Source: Liquidambar formosana (taxonomy: Eukaryota; Streptophyta; Magnoliopsida; Saxifragales; Altingiaceae). Taken from it: a stretch of DNA of 64,000 nucleotides. The stretch is from assembly GCA_039720395.1 (NCBI GenBank), contig CM077827.1, positions 17,967,822-18,031,821 on the forward strand, read 5' to 3'. Shown here one piece after another: positions 1 through 11,874 of this stretch. Every line of letters begins with the position of its first letter. Position 1 is the stretch's first letter. The notes under the pieces are model-generated. The model did no database searches, had not been told where the DNA came from, and saw only the letters and a list, made by a program, of their open reading frames with translations. The position numbers and the translations under genes were made by a program.

Positions 1-111
1 CAGCAATTAGACAAGACAATAGTACTTTTACTCATCAATCAGGCAACCCAGCAATCAGACGACCCATGTGATTGAATAGTTTCATCTTTAGGTTTAAAAC
101 ATCCCTTCTCC

Positions 112-120
112 TATAAAAGG
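112..120 (+). promoter_or_regulatory. TATA box of the copia LTR
   Basis: TATAAAAGG in an otherwise AT-poor stretch of the LTR, in the expected place for the U3/R border. Confidence 0.5.
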
Positions 121-180
121 GAAGGAAAGACCATTGTAAAAGGGGACTAGAATTGATTAATTTTCTTCTTCTCCTGAAAA

Positions 181-427
181 TAGCCAATATACTTGTAAAC
201 CCTTCCATTTCCAATAGCAACTATAATCCTTCCGCAATTGTATCTCTGCAATCCTACAACTTTAGCCAATATACTTGTAAACCCTTCCATTTCCAATAGC
301 AACTGTAATCCTTCCGCAATTGTATCTCTGCAATCCTGCAACTTTAGCCAATATACTTGTAAACCCTTCCATTTCCAATAGCAACTGTAATCCTTCTGCA
401 ATTGTATCTCTACAATCTTGCAACTTT
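181..427 (+). repeat. 82-bp tandem repeat, three copies
   Basis: Copies begin at 181, 263 and 345, each starting TAGCCAATATACTTG, with only a few substitutions between them. The array lies in the transcribed part of the copia LTR, between the TATA box and the primer site. Confidence 0.9.
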
Positions 428-541
428 GTAAGTTTTATAAAGCTTACTTTTCAAAGTAATTTTCATTTACTATCTTTTCTGTCTATCTATTCTATATTTT
501 GTAACTTCATATCTTACTATCTTTTTATTCCTAGGTGTTAA

Positions 542-559
542 TGGTATCAGAGCCAGGTT
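542..559 (+). promoter_or_regulatory. copia primer-binding site (initiator Met tRNA)
   Basis: TGGTATCAGAGCCAGGTT sits one base after the LTR end. TGGTATCAGAGC is the standard plant copia primer-binding core. Confidence 0.8.
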
Positions 560-614
560 TAGGAGATTTTGTTATTTAGAAATAGAACCCCTAGTTATGT
601 AGTCGACTAAACCT

Positions 615-2034
615 TGTGAGAATGGCCTGAAATGAGCTTTTTATGTGCTAAAATGACCCTTTTGCCCCTCATTCTATATAAACCCTTAAACCTATGAAAT
701 TTTAGACCTTTCTCTATTTTTCTTAGTTGAGAGAAAGAGAAAGAGTAGGAGAGAGAGAGAGAGAAAGAGAGAGGTTTGGGGGAGAAAGAGGAAGTTATGG
801 GTGAAGCACGCGACCTCGTGGAGTTTCAACCTTGCAATTTCTACTACGATCTACGTGTGTGCACCTTTGGGGTTGCATTGCTAGCTCTCATTTGAGAGGT
901 ACGTGCATTTTTCATGGTTGTAGACCATTGTATACATGACTTGATATATTATCATGGGTTTTTGCATGTTCACATGATATAATACATGTTTACATGGGAT
1001 TGAGGTTTGAATTTCTTATAAAATCATATATTTAGGAAATTAGGGTTTTGTTTTATACCCTATTTAGCTATACTTGTGTTATTTTGCATACCCTCACATA
1101 ATTTGGGGTACAATGGGTTCATTTTAGAAATCTATTTGTTAAATTTTGCAAGTGACTATTTGGGGGTCTCTTTATATAAGGGTTGGAACCCGTTTTTCTA
1201 CCATTATAAATAAAATGGTTTTGAAAGATTAACATGTAAATGGATATGATAATAAAGGGTACTTTTTAGTCTTAACGACCGTAGTATTCCCAAAATGAGG
1301 TTACTTTCTACATCCATGTAGGATTCATAGTGTTTCCTCATGATGAGGTTACTTTTTGGGCCCATATAGTAATCCATAGTGTTTCATCTTATTTCCGTGC
1401 GCGAGGGCCCCATATGACCTAGGGAGGATTATTCAGTTTAAAAGTCTGATGTTGTGGATTGCCAGATATAGCAGATTTATGCGATGGATGATTTTCATGA
1501 TCTCTTGTACTTATTTTTAAATTTGTGATATGCAACCCTTTGTTGTAACATTTTATTTAATTGCTCATAATGGTTTTAAAACTTTGATATACAACTTTGA
1601 AAAATGCAATCTACTGAGTTTATACTCACACCTATTGTTTTAAAACATCTTTCGCAAATTATGAGCAAGGTAATGATGACTCATATGAGGAGGCATCGCA
1701 TCGGGATTAGCATGAGCATTTCGTGATGAATGCATGTAGTATTTGTGGTTTGTACCGTATTTAAACAGACGATTGTATTTTATATGTGTGTATTGACGAT
1801 TGAATGCCAGCATAAATTTTATATTTGAACTGTGGATGGTTATAAATTCAATTTATATGGTATAGGTTTTTAAATGTCAAGAACTTGGTATGTCCTATTT
1901 ACAAATGGGACCATGCCAGATTTTCTTAAAAATATTTCCCAAAATTTTTATTTTAATTTCAAACCATCCTCAAATTCCATATAACTTAACTTTTATAATT
2001 AGTACGCCATGGCCTATTTTTTTAGGTCGTGACA
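615..2034 (+). mobile_element. Probable Ty3/gypsy (chromovirus-like) LTR
   Basis: The unit starts TGTGAGAATGG and ends GGTCGTGACA, with TATATAAA at 675-682 very near the 5' end and a polypurine GA stretch after it. The CTACTGAGTTTATACTCACACC segment near 1611 and the GGTCGTGACA end resemble Tekay/Del-type LTRs, from general knowledge of the family. A diverged tandem duplication of about 63 bp (GAGGTTACTTT units) lies at 1294-1395. Flanking pentamers (AACCT, TAATT) do not match, so the true borders are uncertain. Confidence 0.42.
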
Positions 2035-2160
2035 TAATTCTTCTCACCTGCCATACCAAAATCAATATATACATAAAATCCAAAGCCTATCACAAAGTAA
2101 GGATGGACTAATTCTATGGTACCCGAACAACATTTGCGGTACCATACCCGAAATATAAAA

Positions 2161-3228
2161 GGGACAAAGCTTGGCTACTTAAATTTAAGTAGCCACTCCT
2201 ACTGAAAAGTGACGTGGCATAATATATAACTGCCACATGTCTCACGACCCAAAATAAGCATGCTGTTTATTCATTTATTCTAATTTCTTGTTCTCTCAAA
2301 TTTTTCATTAGGACCAAAATAGCCTTACCCCCACTCAACTTCCTTGAGTTTTTCTCATTCTTTACTCTATCCAAACCGTTCGTCTCTCTCCTCTCTCTAT
2401 CGTTGAAGTTCTCAAATCCATGGTGGGGAAGTTTTGACGGTGGAGATTTTGCTTCTAGAGTACATGGGCACATGGCTTCAAGACCCAGCTTACAAGAGGC
2501 AATCTTCGGTGGTTTGCTCGAGTCACATTTATATACCCATAATCATTACAATCTTGAGAACCCAATTAATTGAGAGAAAAAAGAATGTAATACCCAAAAT
2601 CATTAAGATCTTAAGGACCCCGATAGTGAAGGAAAAAAAAAAGAAGATAAAAAAGCAACCTCTGTAGGGCAATTTACCAACGAGACTGATGCATGTCACC
2701 TCAATCCAACACATTCAGAGCAATAATAAAAGAATTTTAATAATAATAGTAGAAGATGACTCACAAATGAAATAAATCCACACTTCCTTTCTCTTCCTTT
2801 GATCTATCTGAATCCACATAATAAACACATATTTGACGGTAGGAGATGGTTCATGGTTGAGAATTATTTCTTTATGCTTTCATTATTATTATTATTTTTT
2901 GTTGGTTATTTTTAATAAGGTTTGGGGAGAGAGATATATATGTGGGAATCAAATTGTAGGTAGTAAAAAATGGAGTGGATTGAATGGAGAAAAGAGTAGA
3001 CAAGCAGGGGTCATGGACATGATTGCCTGTTTTGGATAAAGAAACGTAAATTGGAGTGGAGAGCGGGGGTATATTGGTCCTAAAGAAAAAATGAGATACC
3101 TGCTTTATGGTAGTCACCGGTAGTATGTCTCTTTCTTTAAAACTCAGGACATGTGGCAATCGTATGACATGCGACGTCATTTTTCAATCAGAATGGCTAC
3201 TCAACAATTAGTAACCAAATTTTTGTCC
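2161..3228. mobile_element. Non-autonomous TIR DNA transposon (Mutator-like)
   Basis: The first 80-90 bp (GGGACAAAGCTTGGCTACTT, ... GACGTGGCAT, ... TGCCACATGTC) align with the reverse complement of the last 80-90 bp (GGACAAAAATTTGGTTACTA, ... GACGTCGCAT, ... TGCCACATGTC) at roughly 75 percent identity by eye. Long degenerate inverted ends on a 1.07-kb body without a transposase fit a MULE-type non-autonomous element. No 9-bp duplication could be recognised, because the AT-rich flanks (AATATAA on both sides in inverted orientation) blur the border. The interior has no convincing coding region. Confidence 0.6.
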
Positions 3229-4753
3229 TTATATTGTAAGCCGAGGGTGTTGACACTGTTCATGAACAATGCCTAGCAACGTGTCAACACTCCTCTTCTT
3301 CTTTCTTCCTTCCTTTTTCATTTTTCTTTTTTTAAACTTCCTTGTTGTCCCACGTATGAATTGCTGTTGGTACAAAACAGAAATAAAAGAATGGGAAGTG
3401 TACAACAGAAGAAAGAATAGAGAGGGCATTCAAAATTCAAAACTCCTAGCTCTCTCTTCTCAAACATCAATTTCAAATTCAATCCCCTCTTCCCCTATTC
3501 CCCATCTCCTTACCATCCCATTTCAAATTTTTATTTTGCTTCTCTATTCTTTTATTATGTTCTATTCACTTTCTCTCTCTACTCTGCAACTCCAATATGA
3601 GAAGAAAGAGAAAATAAAGAATCACGAGCCTTTTTGATTTGGACCGATAAGTAATAATTTTTAAAATTTAAATTTTCTTTAGTTAGTCTAATTTTCTTCC
3701 TTGAGTCCTCCTACGTTTGGTATTTTCCATTCAATCTTACGTAAGTGATAATTCTTATTGCATCTTTTAATTCTTAATTTCCAGAAAGTAGCTTACAATG
3801 GGTGGTCCAACTTCAATTTAGTGCATCTTTTAATTTATATCAACTATTTTTTCTATAGATAGTGTTTTTGTTCTCTTTTGGTAAGGTCTATATATGCATT
3901 GCACAGAGAAACTTTTAAGAAATGGGTCCAAGAGGGTTCAAATTAGGCTATGGTTTAATTGATTCTTGCACCTTAAGACTATATGCAATAGAGACTATTC
4001 TTGCACCTCCTATTTTTTTTTTTGGGTTAAAATATAATTTCAAGTGATGGTTTGGACGTGGGAAGTAGGGGTTGGGTTCCTTTTTATTCAAGCCACACAT
4101 GTTTTGTACAATATCCATCTGTATCATAATCTTAGGGCTTAGGGGGATTATTTCCTCTAAGATTGGTTATAACTAATTACTTTAGTAATGGACGTGACAC
4201 TTTTGAGATTTTTAAGATTGGTTATTTCCCAATTATTTTGTTAGGTTCCTTTAAGTGTTCTTGATATTGTGTGTTGGTTTTGTTATGTTTTTGGTGTGTT
4301 GGTTTATCAAAGCTAGTGGTGTAGTAGGTCCACTTTTGATGCCAGCTCAGGTGTTTGATGTTTGATATAGAAGAATAGGCTTAGTAGTCTGCTTGTTATC
4401 ATGGAGATGCTAGAGCAAAGAATTATGGAGACAGTAAAAGTTTGTTTGCTAGCATATCAGTTGCAAGGTCCTTATGTTCCAGCGGTAGTTTCATGGTTGT
4501 TTACAAGGAAATTGAATTGGGATTATACATATAAATATAAGGGATTTTCCATTCATGGAGGTGCTGTTGGGAAAATATAAGCATTGCAAATATGAGCATT
4601 ATGAAAATATGATTATTACATAAATAATAATTTTATAATTCTATCAAACCCCATTTTTATCACCTTAGCTAGAGTTCATCATTTTATGTAGTTTTGTGTT
4701 CTTTTCGAGTTTAGTCTTTTGCATTGAGTTTCTATGGTATTGAATGTCATGAG
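3229..4753. other. Unassigned intergenic sequence
   Basis: No known element was recognised. It contains a nested palindrome at 3246-3289, a pyrimidine-rich stretch (3290-3600) like a 5' leader, and AT-rich intron-like sequence. A 59-codon open frame runs from ATG 4401 to TAA 4578-4580 on the plus strand; it has no family resemblance I can name and may be chance. Confidence 0.5.
3246..3289. repeat. Nested inverted repeat (possible cruciform)
   Basis: GTGTTGACAC at the left and GTGTCAACAC at the right are perfect 10-bp arms. The spacer contains TGTTCATGAACA, itself a perfect 12-bp palindrome. Confidence 0.7.
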
Positions 4754-5473
4754 TGTCACACTCCATTTTTGCACCACCTTACTAGGGCTCATCATTTTAT
4801 GTAGGTTTTTGTTTTGTTTTTGAGTCTAGTTACTTGCATTAGTTTTTTTAAGTCACAAGGATAATGGATATGAATTTTGGTTCAATTTGGAGTTGATCTT
4901 GAGGGATAATAAGAACTTTTGTGACTTAAGGGGCATAATCGTCTTTTAGGTCACAAACTTTTCATTTGACCTTGAAATGATGTCCAAATTGTCAATTGGA
5001 GTTCATATTGATGCATATGAGGTATTTCTAGGTTCAATTTGATGAATCAATGGCTTAGGATTAAAATGGCTCGATATGGTTTAAGTTGGTTAATTGACCC
5101 ATCTTCGGGTTAGCTCAAATTGACTCTCAATTACCAACCAATTCTTTTCAAATTGACTTTAATTAGTCCTCATTTTATCCATAAAAGTGTTTTAGAAAGT
5201 TTAATTTTGATATTAAAAGCATTTGGTTTGATCCTAAGTGCATACCTATGCTTTACAAAGGTAGTGCATAGCGGTTAACTGCTTTTATAAAACCTAACCA
5301 TGCACCACGGTTAGTGGTTTTTGTCCTAAAATGTTTAAAAATGTATTCCTCATCGAAACACTCATCAAAACATGGTCATTTTGGCTTTTATTTCATCAAA
5401 ATCGGAGTTAATTTGATCCCTAAAACACTCCTAAAATGCAATAAAGTCCAAAAAAGAGAAAAACTGAAGCGAG

Positions 5474-5531
5474 CTCGAGTGACCACCTAGCCCCGGGTGG
5501 CTAGTCACCCAAGCCCTGGTGGTCACCCGAG
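5474..5531. repeat. GC-rich palindrome in U3 of LTR A
   Basis: CTCGAGTGACCACC and GGTGGTCACCCGAG form 14-bp arms with one mismatch around a GC-rich centre, about 190 bp upstream of the TATA box. The same structure recurs at the equivalent place in LTRs B, C, D and the one at 44219-46932. Confidence 0.75.
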
Positions 5532-6471
5532 GCCGCTCCCCTATTTTAGCTGAAGTAGGATTTTCCTTCCTATTTTGATGGTTTTGGACTCTTTTGGACG
5601 AGTTTCCTTCTAATTTTTGGTAACTTTTGAGCTTCTTAAGCACCAAGGGAGTCTCTAATAACCCTTGGATTAATTTTTAGGGTTTTAATCCTAGCCATTG
5701 ATTTATCCTAATGAAACTCTATAAATATCCCCTATGCTTCAGGACTAAAGGAGGCAACGAGGAACCACTTTATGCATTAAACCTGAGTTTTTTTTTTTGA
5801 GAGAATAAGAGAGAAAGCTGAAGGAGAGTTGAAGTTTTTGCTATAGCCTTGAAGAAACTTGGTTCAAGTCATTCACAAGAGTAAGTGAGAGTTCCTATAG
5901 CAGCAAAGGAAGCTATCCTAAGGTAAAACCTCCCTCTATTCATATTGAATATGAGTTTTCTTATAGAATAGGCTTATTGCATGTTAAAGATGGCTTTTTT
6001 ATCATGTTTGGATGCTACAATTAGTTAATATACATGAAATAATTACTGTTCATGATGAGTTTAGCATGTTTTAGGTTTATTTAATAGGATTTTAAGCATG
6101 TTTGTGAGTTTAGGGTTTCTGTTGTCCTTATTTCATGTAAGTTGCATATAGCATGATAGCTTAGGGTTTTTTATTTGTTTTTCTTCATAGTTACCGTATA
6201 TGTGTTGCATATGGAGTAACTATAATATTTCTTGCATTCATATAATGGATTTTAGGGTTTTTATGCATGTCAAGGTTCTAGGATTGAATTAGGGTTTGTG
6301 TTTATTCACTATTTCTGCTATTTGTATGATTAGTGGTTAAATATTGGTCTTAATACTATTCTGTCCAGATTTCTATTTCTTTCTTTTTGTTTTGTTTTGA
6401 GCACGTGTAAGGGTGTAAACAAGAGTGATAATCACTTTATTGCAAATAAGGCCGTTATTGCTTATGCTTAC

Positions 6472-9228
6472 TGTCACACCCCATTTTTGTCACCCTAGTT
6501 AGAGGTCATCATTTCATTTAGGTTTTTATTTTATTTTCAAGTATAGGCATTTGCATTAAGTTTTTAAGGCATTAAGGATGATGTGTATGAATTTTGGTTT
6601 AATTTGGAGTTAATCTCAATAGTCAATTAGGACTTTTGTACTTCAAGAGCATTATTGTCATTTAAGTCATATCTTTTCTGTTTGACCTTGAAATGATCTC
6701 CAAGTTGTCAATTAGAGTTCATATTGATACATAGGAGGTATTTATAGGTTCAATTTGATGAATTGATGGTTTAGGATTAATTCGGTTCATAATGGTTCAA
6801 GTTGGCTAAAAGCTCCTCTCTTGGTTCGCTCAAGTCGGCTCATAATTTCACTTAATTCTTCCTTATTAGACTTTAATTAGTCTTAATTTCATTCCAAAAT
6901 ATGTTTTAGAAGGTTAAATTTTGATTTGGAAAACATTTGGTACAACCCTATGTGCATACCTAAGCTTTGCGATGGTGGTGCATAGCGGTTAGTCACCTTT
7001 GTAAAATCTAACCATACACCCATAGTTAAAGATTTTTGCCATAAAATGTTTAAAAATGTATTCCTTTTCGAAGCACAATCGTTTTGGCTTTCGTTTCGTC
7101 AAAATCGGACTCTGTTTGACCCCCAAAACAATTTTGGAAGGTAAAGGAGTGCAAAACTGGCATGTGCTAACGAAGCCCTCGGGTGACCGCCCAAGCCCGG
7201 GAGGCTAGCTGCCCAAGGCCAAGTGGTCACCCGAGGTACTTCGCCATTTTTTAGGGTTTTTTTATTCCCTTCCTATTTTGATGTATTTTTCTGCCTCCAG
7301 TTGCCTTTCCATCATATTTTCTGCCCTATTTAAGTGACTTGAGCCCTAAGAAAGTCTCTAATGACCCTTGGATCAATATTTATGGTTTTGATCTCAACCA
7401 TTGATTCATTTCACTCAAACCCTATAAATACCCCTCTATGTTTCAGCATTAAGGGGGGCCACTTCTATGCATTCTAACCTAATTTCTGAGAGAGAATAAG
7501 AAAGAGACTTTCAAAGGAGAGCTGGAGCTTTGCTTAGAGGTTTAAAGGAGAGCTTTTCAACTTGTTCACAAGAGGAGAAGAGAGTTTCTACAGCGATAAG
7601 AAGGCTCAACCTAAAGTATACCTCTATCTCCTTTACGCTGAAATTAGGATTTTTGCTTAGAATGATTCTATTGCATGTTAAAGCCTATATTTTTATCATG
7701 TGTTGCTGCTTCTATTAGTTAATATGCATGATTAGAATATTGTTCATAGTTAGTTTTGCATGCTAGAGGGTTATTTTATGTGGTGAAATGCATAGTTGTG
7801 ATTTTAGGATTTCTATTGTGCTGAAATTAGGGTTTTGCTTAGAATAGCTCTATTGCATGTTAAAGCTTACATTTTTATCATGTGTTGATGCTTCTATTAG
7901 TTAATATACATGATTAGAATGTCATTCATGATGAGTTTTGCATGATTTAGAGTTATTTCATGTAGTTTAAAGCATAGTTGTGATTCTAGGGTTTTTGTTG
8001 TCATTGTTTTAGGAAAGTTGCATATCGCATAGTAGTTTAGGGTTTTCTATTGGTTTTTCTTCATAGTTGCTGTATATGTATCGCATATAAAATAACTATG
8101 ATATTTTCTGCATTCATATAGTGGGTTTTAGGGTTTTTTTTTATGGATGTCATGATTCTAGGATTGAATTAGGGTTTATATTATTCATTATCCTTGTTTG
8201 TTTGCATGTTATGTGGATGATTTAGACCTTATTTCAATTCTGTCCAGATTTGTTCATTCTCATTATTGTCACATCTTGAGCATGCGATTGCCTATGTTTA
8301 AGCATGATAATGGCTTGATTTGGAAACTAGTTTGGTTTGTTGGTATTTTTGGTGGATATTTCATGTAACTTGACAGGTACAAAACCCATAGAAAATGGGA
8401 TATGACAAGTGCAATTACCCCACCAATGTGGGGTGATTATTTTTGACAGCATGCTATTGCATAAGGTAAGTAGGGTTTGAAAGTTCCCTAATTCACTTTT
8501 TCTTCCCTTAAAACTTTCCCATTCTCCCTCCTAGAGTTATTTCCTAATAGGGGGATATGGCAATCCCTAAGGTTTCCTTTCATAAAAGAATACCTTTTAA
8601 TAAAAAGTTTTTATCTTTGTTAGAATTCCATATTTTCTAAAAATCTTTTGGGAATCATTTATCTTTGGAAATTTCCTATATTTTCCTGAAAGGAAACCTA
8701 GGGTTTACCATAGGCCTCTGTTAGGTTATAACCCTATTCCCAATCGAACTACGTGGACTTTGATCCATGTACTTTCCATATATACATGGTACGTAGGCGC
8801 TCCTCATGAAGTTTAAGTCCGCTCTAGGATACCAAGTATCCTAGGTTTTCTTTTCCTTCCTTTTCTCTTTTTTTTTAAAAAATTTATTTATATGCTTATT
8901 TAGATGAATGAATGGGTGATATGCATGCTGTCTTTTGATGATAATTGATGATTTATGTGTGTTTAAGACTTTGATTTAGCCCAATTAAATTAAGAGACCA
9001 TTTAGGGCAATATGGGTGCCTATAGGCTTTGCCTAGAACCTTCCCATATCGTAACTTAGCCTCCAAATTCACAATCTTTGGTTTTCAAAAGACTTTTTGC
9101 CTTTCTATTTTTAAATATGGAGTCACTTGTTTTGGAAAATAAAACTTTTTTAGGGTTTTCCTTGTTTCCTTAGAAAATGAGGTGGTGACTCCTTTTCAAC
9201 CTTCGTGGGCCACTTTTTAGGGTTTACG
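6472..9228 (+). mobile_element. TAT-family solo LTR B, nested in LTR A
   Basis: Starts TGTCACACCCC and ends GGTTTACG (a decayed GGTTCACA); 2757 bp. CTTAC precedes and CTTGC follows, a 5-bp duplication with one mismatch, and LTR A resumes right after it. TATAAATA is at 7423-7430, and the GC-rich palindrome at 7178-7235. A tandem duplication with a period of about 183 bp (units starting GCTGAAATTAGG near 7637 and 7820) lies in the transcribed part. No coding region. Confidence 0.85.
7178..7235. repeat. GC-rich palindrome in U3 of LTR B
   Basis: CTCGGGTGACCGCC pairs with AAGTGGTCACCCGAG; a copy of the family-wide LTR hairpin, slightly decayed in the inner arm. Confidence 0.7.
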
Positions 9229-10798
9229 CTTGCTAATGATTGGAGTAATTGTATAAGGTAAGTAGGGTGTGGAAGTGCCCTAATTCACTTCTTTCTTTTT
9301 TAACTCTTTCCCTTCTTCCTCTTTGGGATTATTTTTTAATATGTGTGGACCCTAAAAAACGGTAGGTGGCCCACAGGGATTCAAAAGGAAAGGAGTCGCC
9401 ACCTTATTTTTTAAAGGAAACAAGGAAAACCCTAAAAAACGGTTTTGTTTTAGGAAAACAAAAGATTAACTCCATGTTTAAAAATGGTAAGGCAAATGAT
9501 CTTTTGGAAACCAAAGAAATCGGGGATTCGGAGGCTAAGTTACGATATGGGAAGGTTCCAGGCAAAGCCTATAGGCACCCATATCGCCCTAAATGGTCTC
9601 TTAATTTAATTGGGCTAAATCAAAGTCTTAATTACACACAAATCAATAATTATCATCACAAGACAGCATGCATATCATTCATTCATTCATCCATATAGTC
9701 AAGTAGAAAACAGAAAAAGAGAGAGGGGGGGAAGAAAACCTAGGATACTTAGTATCCTAGGGCGGACTTGAACCTCACGAAGAGCGCCTACATACTATGT
9801 ATGGAAATATATGGATCAAAGTCCACGTAATTCGAAAGAGAATAGGGTTATAACCTAATCAAGGCCTATGGTAAATCCTAAGTTTCCTTTCAAGTAAAAC
9901 ATGGTAAGTTTCCAAAATAAATGATTCTCAAAAGATCTTTAGTAAATATGGCATTTGATAAAGATGGAAACTTTGATTTAAAAGGCAATTTTATGAAAGG
10001 ATACTATAGAATCTACCATACCCCTCTATTAGGAAACAACCCTAGGGGGAGAAAGGGAAAGTTTCAAGGAAAGGAAAGAAGGGTGAATTGGGGCACCCTT
10101 ATACCCTACTTACCTTTAAGCAAAAGCAACCTGTCAAAATAACCACCCTATTGCATAAGGTAATTATCTTATTTGCAAGATTTCATCTCGCAATAGCCAA
10201 AATAACCACCCCACATTGGTGGGGTAGTTGCACCTGTTGTACCTGTCAAAGCACCTGCAATTTCCATGCAAAACATACCAAGAATACCAACCAACCAAGC
10301 TAGGTTCCAATCAAGCAATTATCATGCTAAAACATAGGCTAATACATGCTCAAAATATCATATCAAGGACAAATAACAGATATGGACAGAATTGAAATAG
10401 AGCTTAAAATCAACCACAAGTCATGCAAACAACATGAATCATAAACTAACTAAACCTAATTCCGCCCTATATGCAATGACATGCAAATAACCCTAAAAAT
10501 CAACTATATGAATGCTCCAAATATCATATTTAAGGCAATAAACAAATCTGGACAGAATAGAAATAAGGTCCCTATTCATTAACTAATTATGCAAACAACA
10601 TAAACAGTGAATAATTACAAACCCTAGTTTAATCCTAGAACCATGACATGCATATAAACCCTGAAATCACTCTAAATCATGCAAAACAGAATATGAACAG
10701 CACTCAATCCATGCATATTAACCAATAGAATGATCTACACATGATAAAGACATAGGCTTTCCCATGAAATAATGCTATTCTAAGCATATACACAATTT

Positions 10799-11130
10799 CA
10801 GCACTAAGGAAACCCTAGAATCCCAAACATGCAGTAAATCACATGGAATAACATCCTAGCATACTAAACAGCCCATGAATATCATCCTAAACATGCATAC
10901 TAGCTAATAGAAATAACAAAACATGATAAAGACACCAGCTTTAATATGCAAAACAGTTATTTCATGCAGAAAACCATTTTCAGCACTAAGGAAACCCTAG
11001 AATCCCAAACATGCAGTAAATCACATGGAATAACATCCTCGCATACTAAACAACCCATGAATATTATCCTAAACATGCATACTAGCTAATAGAAATAACA
11101 AAACATGATAAAGAAACTAGCTTGAACATG
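10799..11130. repeat. 182-bp tandem duplication inside LTR C
   Basis: CAGCACTAAGGAAACCCTAG occurs at 10799 and again at 10981, and the following 130-150 bp are nearly identical. A related duplication with a similar period exists in LTR B, so the segment is prone to tandem gain. Confidence 0.85.
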
Positions 11131-11794
11131 AAATAATGACTATTCAATGCAAAACCCTAGAAAAGACTCTAAAAACCCTAAAAACACAAACACTCATAAA
11201 ACCACATAGAATGACATTATATCATGCAAAACCAGCCATAAACAATATCCTAATCATGCATTCTAAGCATTAGAAACATCAACACATGATAAAAATACAA
11301 ACTTGCACATGAAATAATGCTATCCTATGTAGAAAACCTTAATTTGAATGAAAGAGAGAAAGGGGGAGAGGTATACCTATGGTGGCTGCTGTAGAGAGTC
11401 CTCCTCCTCTTATGCACTACTGGGAATTCCTTCCTTCAAGCCTTCAAGCCCAACTTCAGCCTTCCTTCAAGCTTTCTCTCTCACTCTCTCACTCAAAATT
11501 TAGGTTAAACTACCCTAAGGATGGCTGCCATAGCCTCCAAGTCTCACACATGCCTCACACTTCAGAAATTGCCTCCCCCATTGCTGAAGTATAAGGGGGT
11601 ATTTATAGGGATTGAGGGGAAACCTTCAATGGTTGGGATTAAAACCCTAGGGATTGATCCAAGGGCTCTTAGAGGTTCCCTTGGGGTTCAAGTAGGTCAA
11701 ATAGGGCTGAAATTAGGGTTAAATAGCGGCTGGAGGCGAGCAAATCCGAGGAAATAGGGAGGGAGCCGCGTCAAGACTCAAAAAAGGAAAGTGG

Positions 11795-11874
11795 CTCGGG
11801 TGACCACCTGGGGCTGGGCAGCTAGCAGCCTGGACATAGGCGGCTAGCCGCCCAGGCCTGGGTGGTCACCTGAG
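11795..11874. repeat. GC-rich palindrome in U3 of LTR C
   Basis: CTCGGGTGACCACC at the left and GGTGGTCACCTGAG at the right, with the inner palindrome GGCGGCTAGCCGCC. Confidence 0.75.

Larger units (their letters stand above)
1..540 (+). mobile_element. Ty1/copia LTR, 3' portion
   Basis: The start of this LTR lies outside the window. A TATA box (TATAAAAGG) is at 112-120, followed by a 3-copy tandem repeat, and the unit ends just before TGGTATCAGAGCC at 542. That motif matches the initiator-methionine tRNA primer site used by copia elements, so this is the 5' LTR of a plus-strand element. No gag follows; from about 600 the sequence looks like a different LTR, so the copia interior is lost. 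The LTR ends TTA rather than the usual CA. Confidence 0.75.

Noticed and set aside
4401..4580. 59-codon frame as a host gene
   Set aside because: Short, isolated, no splice context or recognised motif; kept only as a note in the region entry.
9366..9698. 110-codon open frame on the plus strand
   Set aside because: It lies in the non-coding part of minus-strand LTR C and is matched by equivalent LTR sequence without such a frame elsewhere; no family resemblance.
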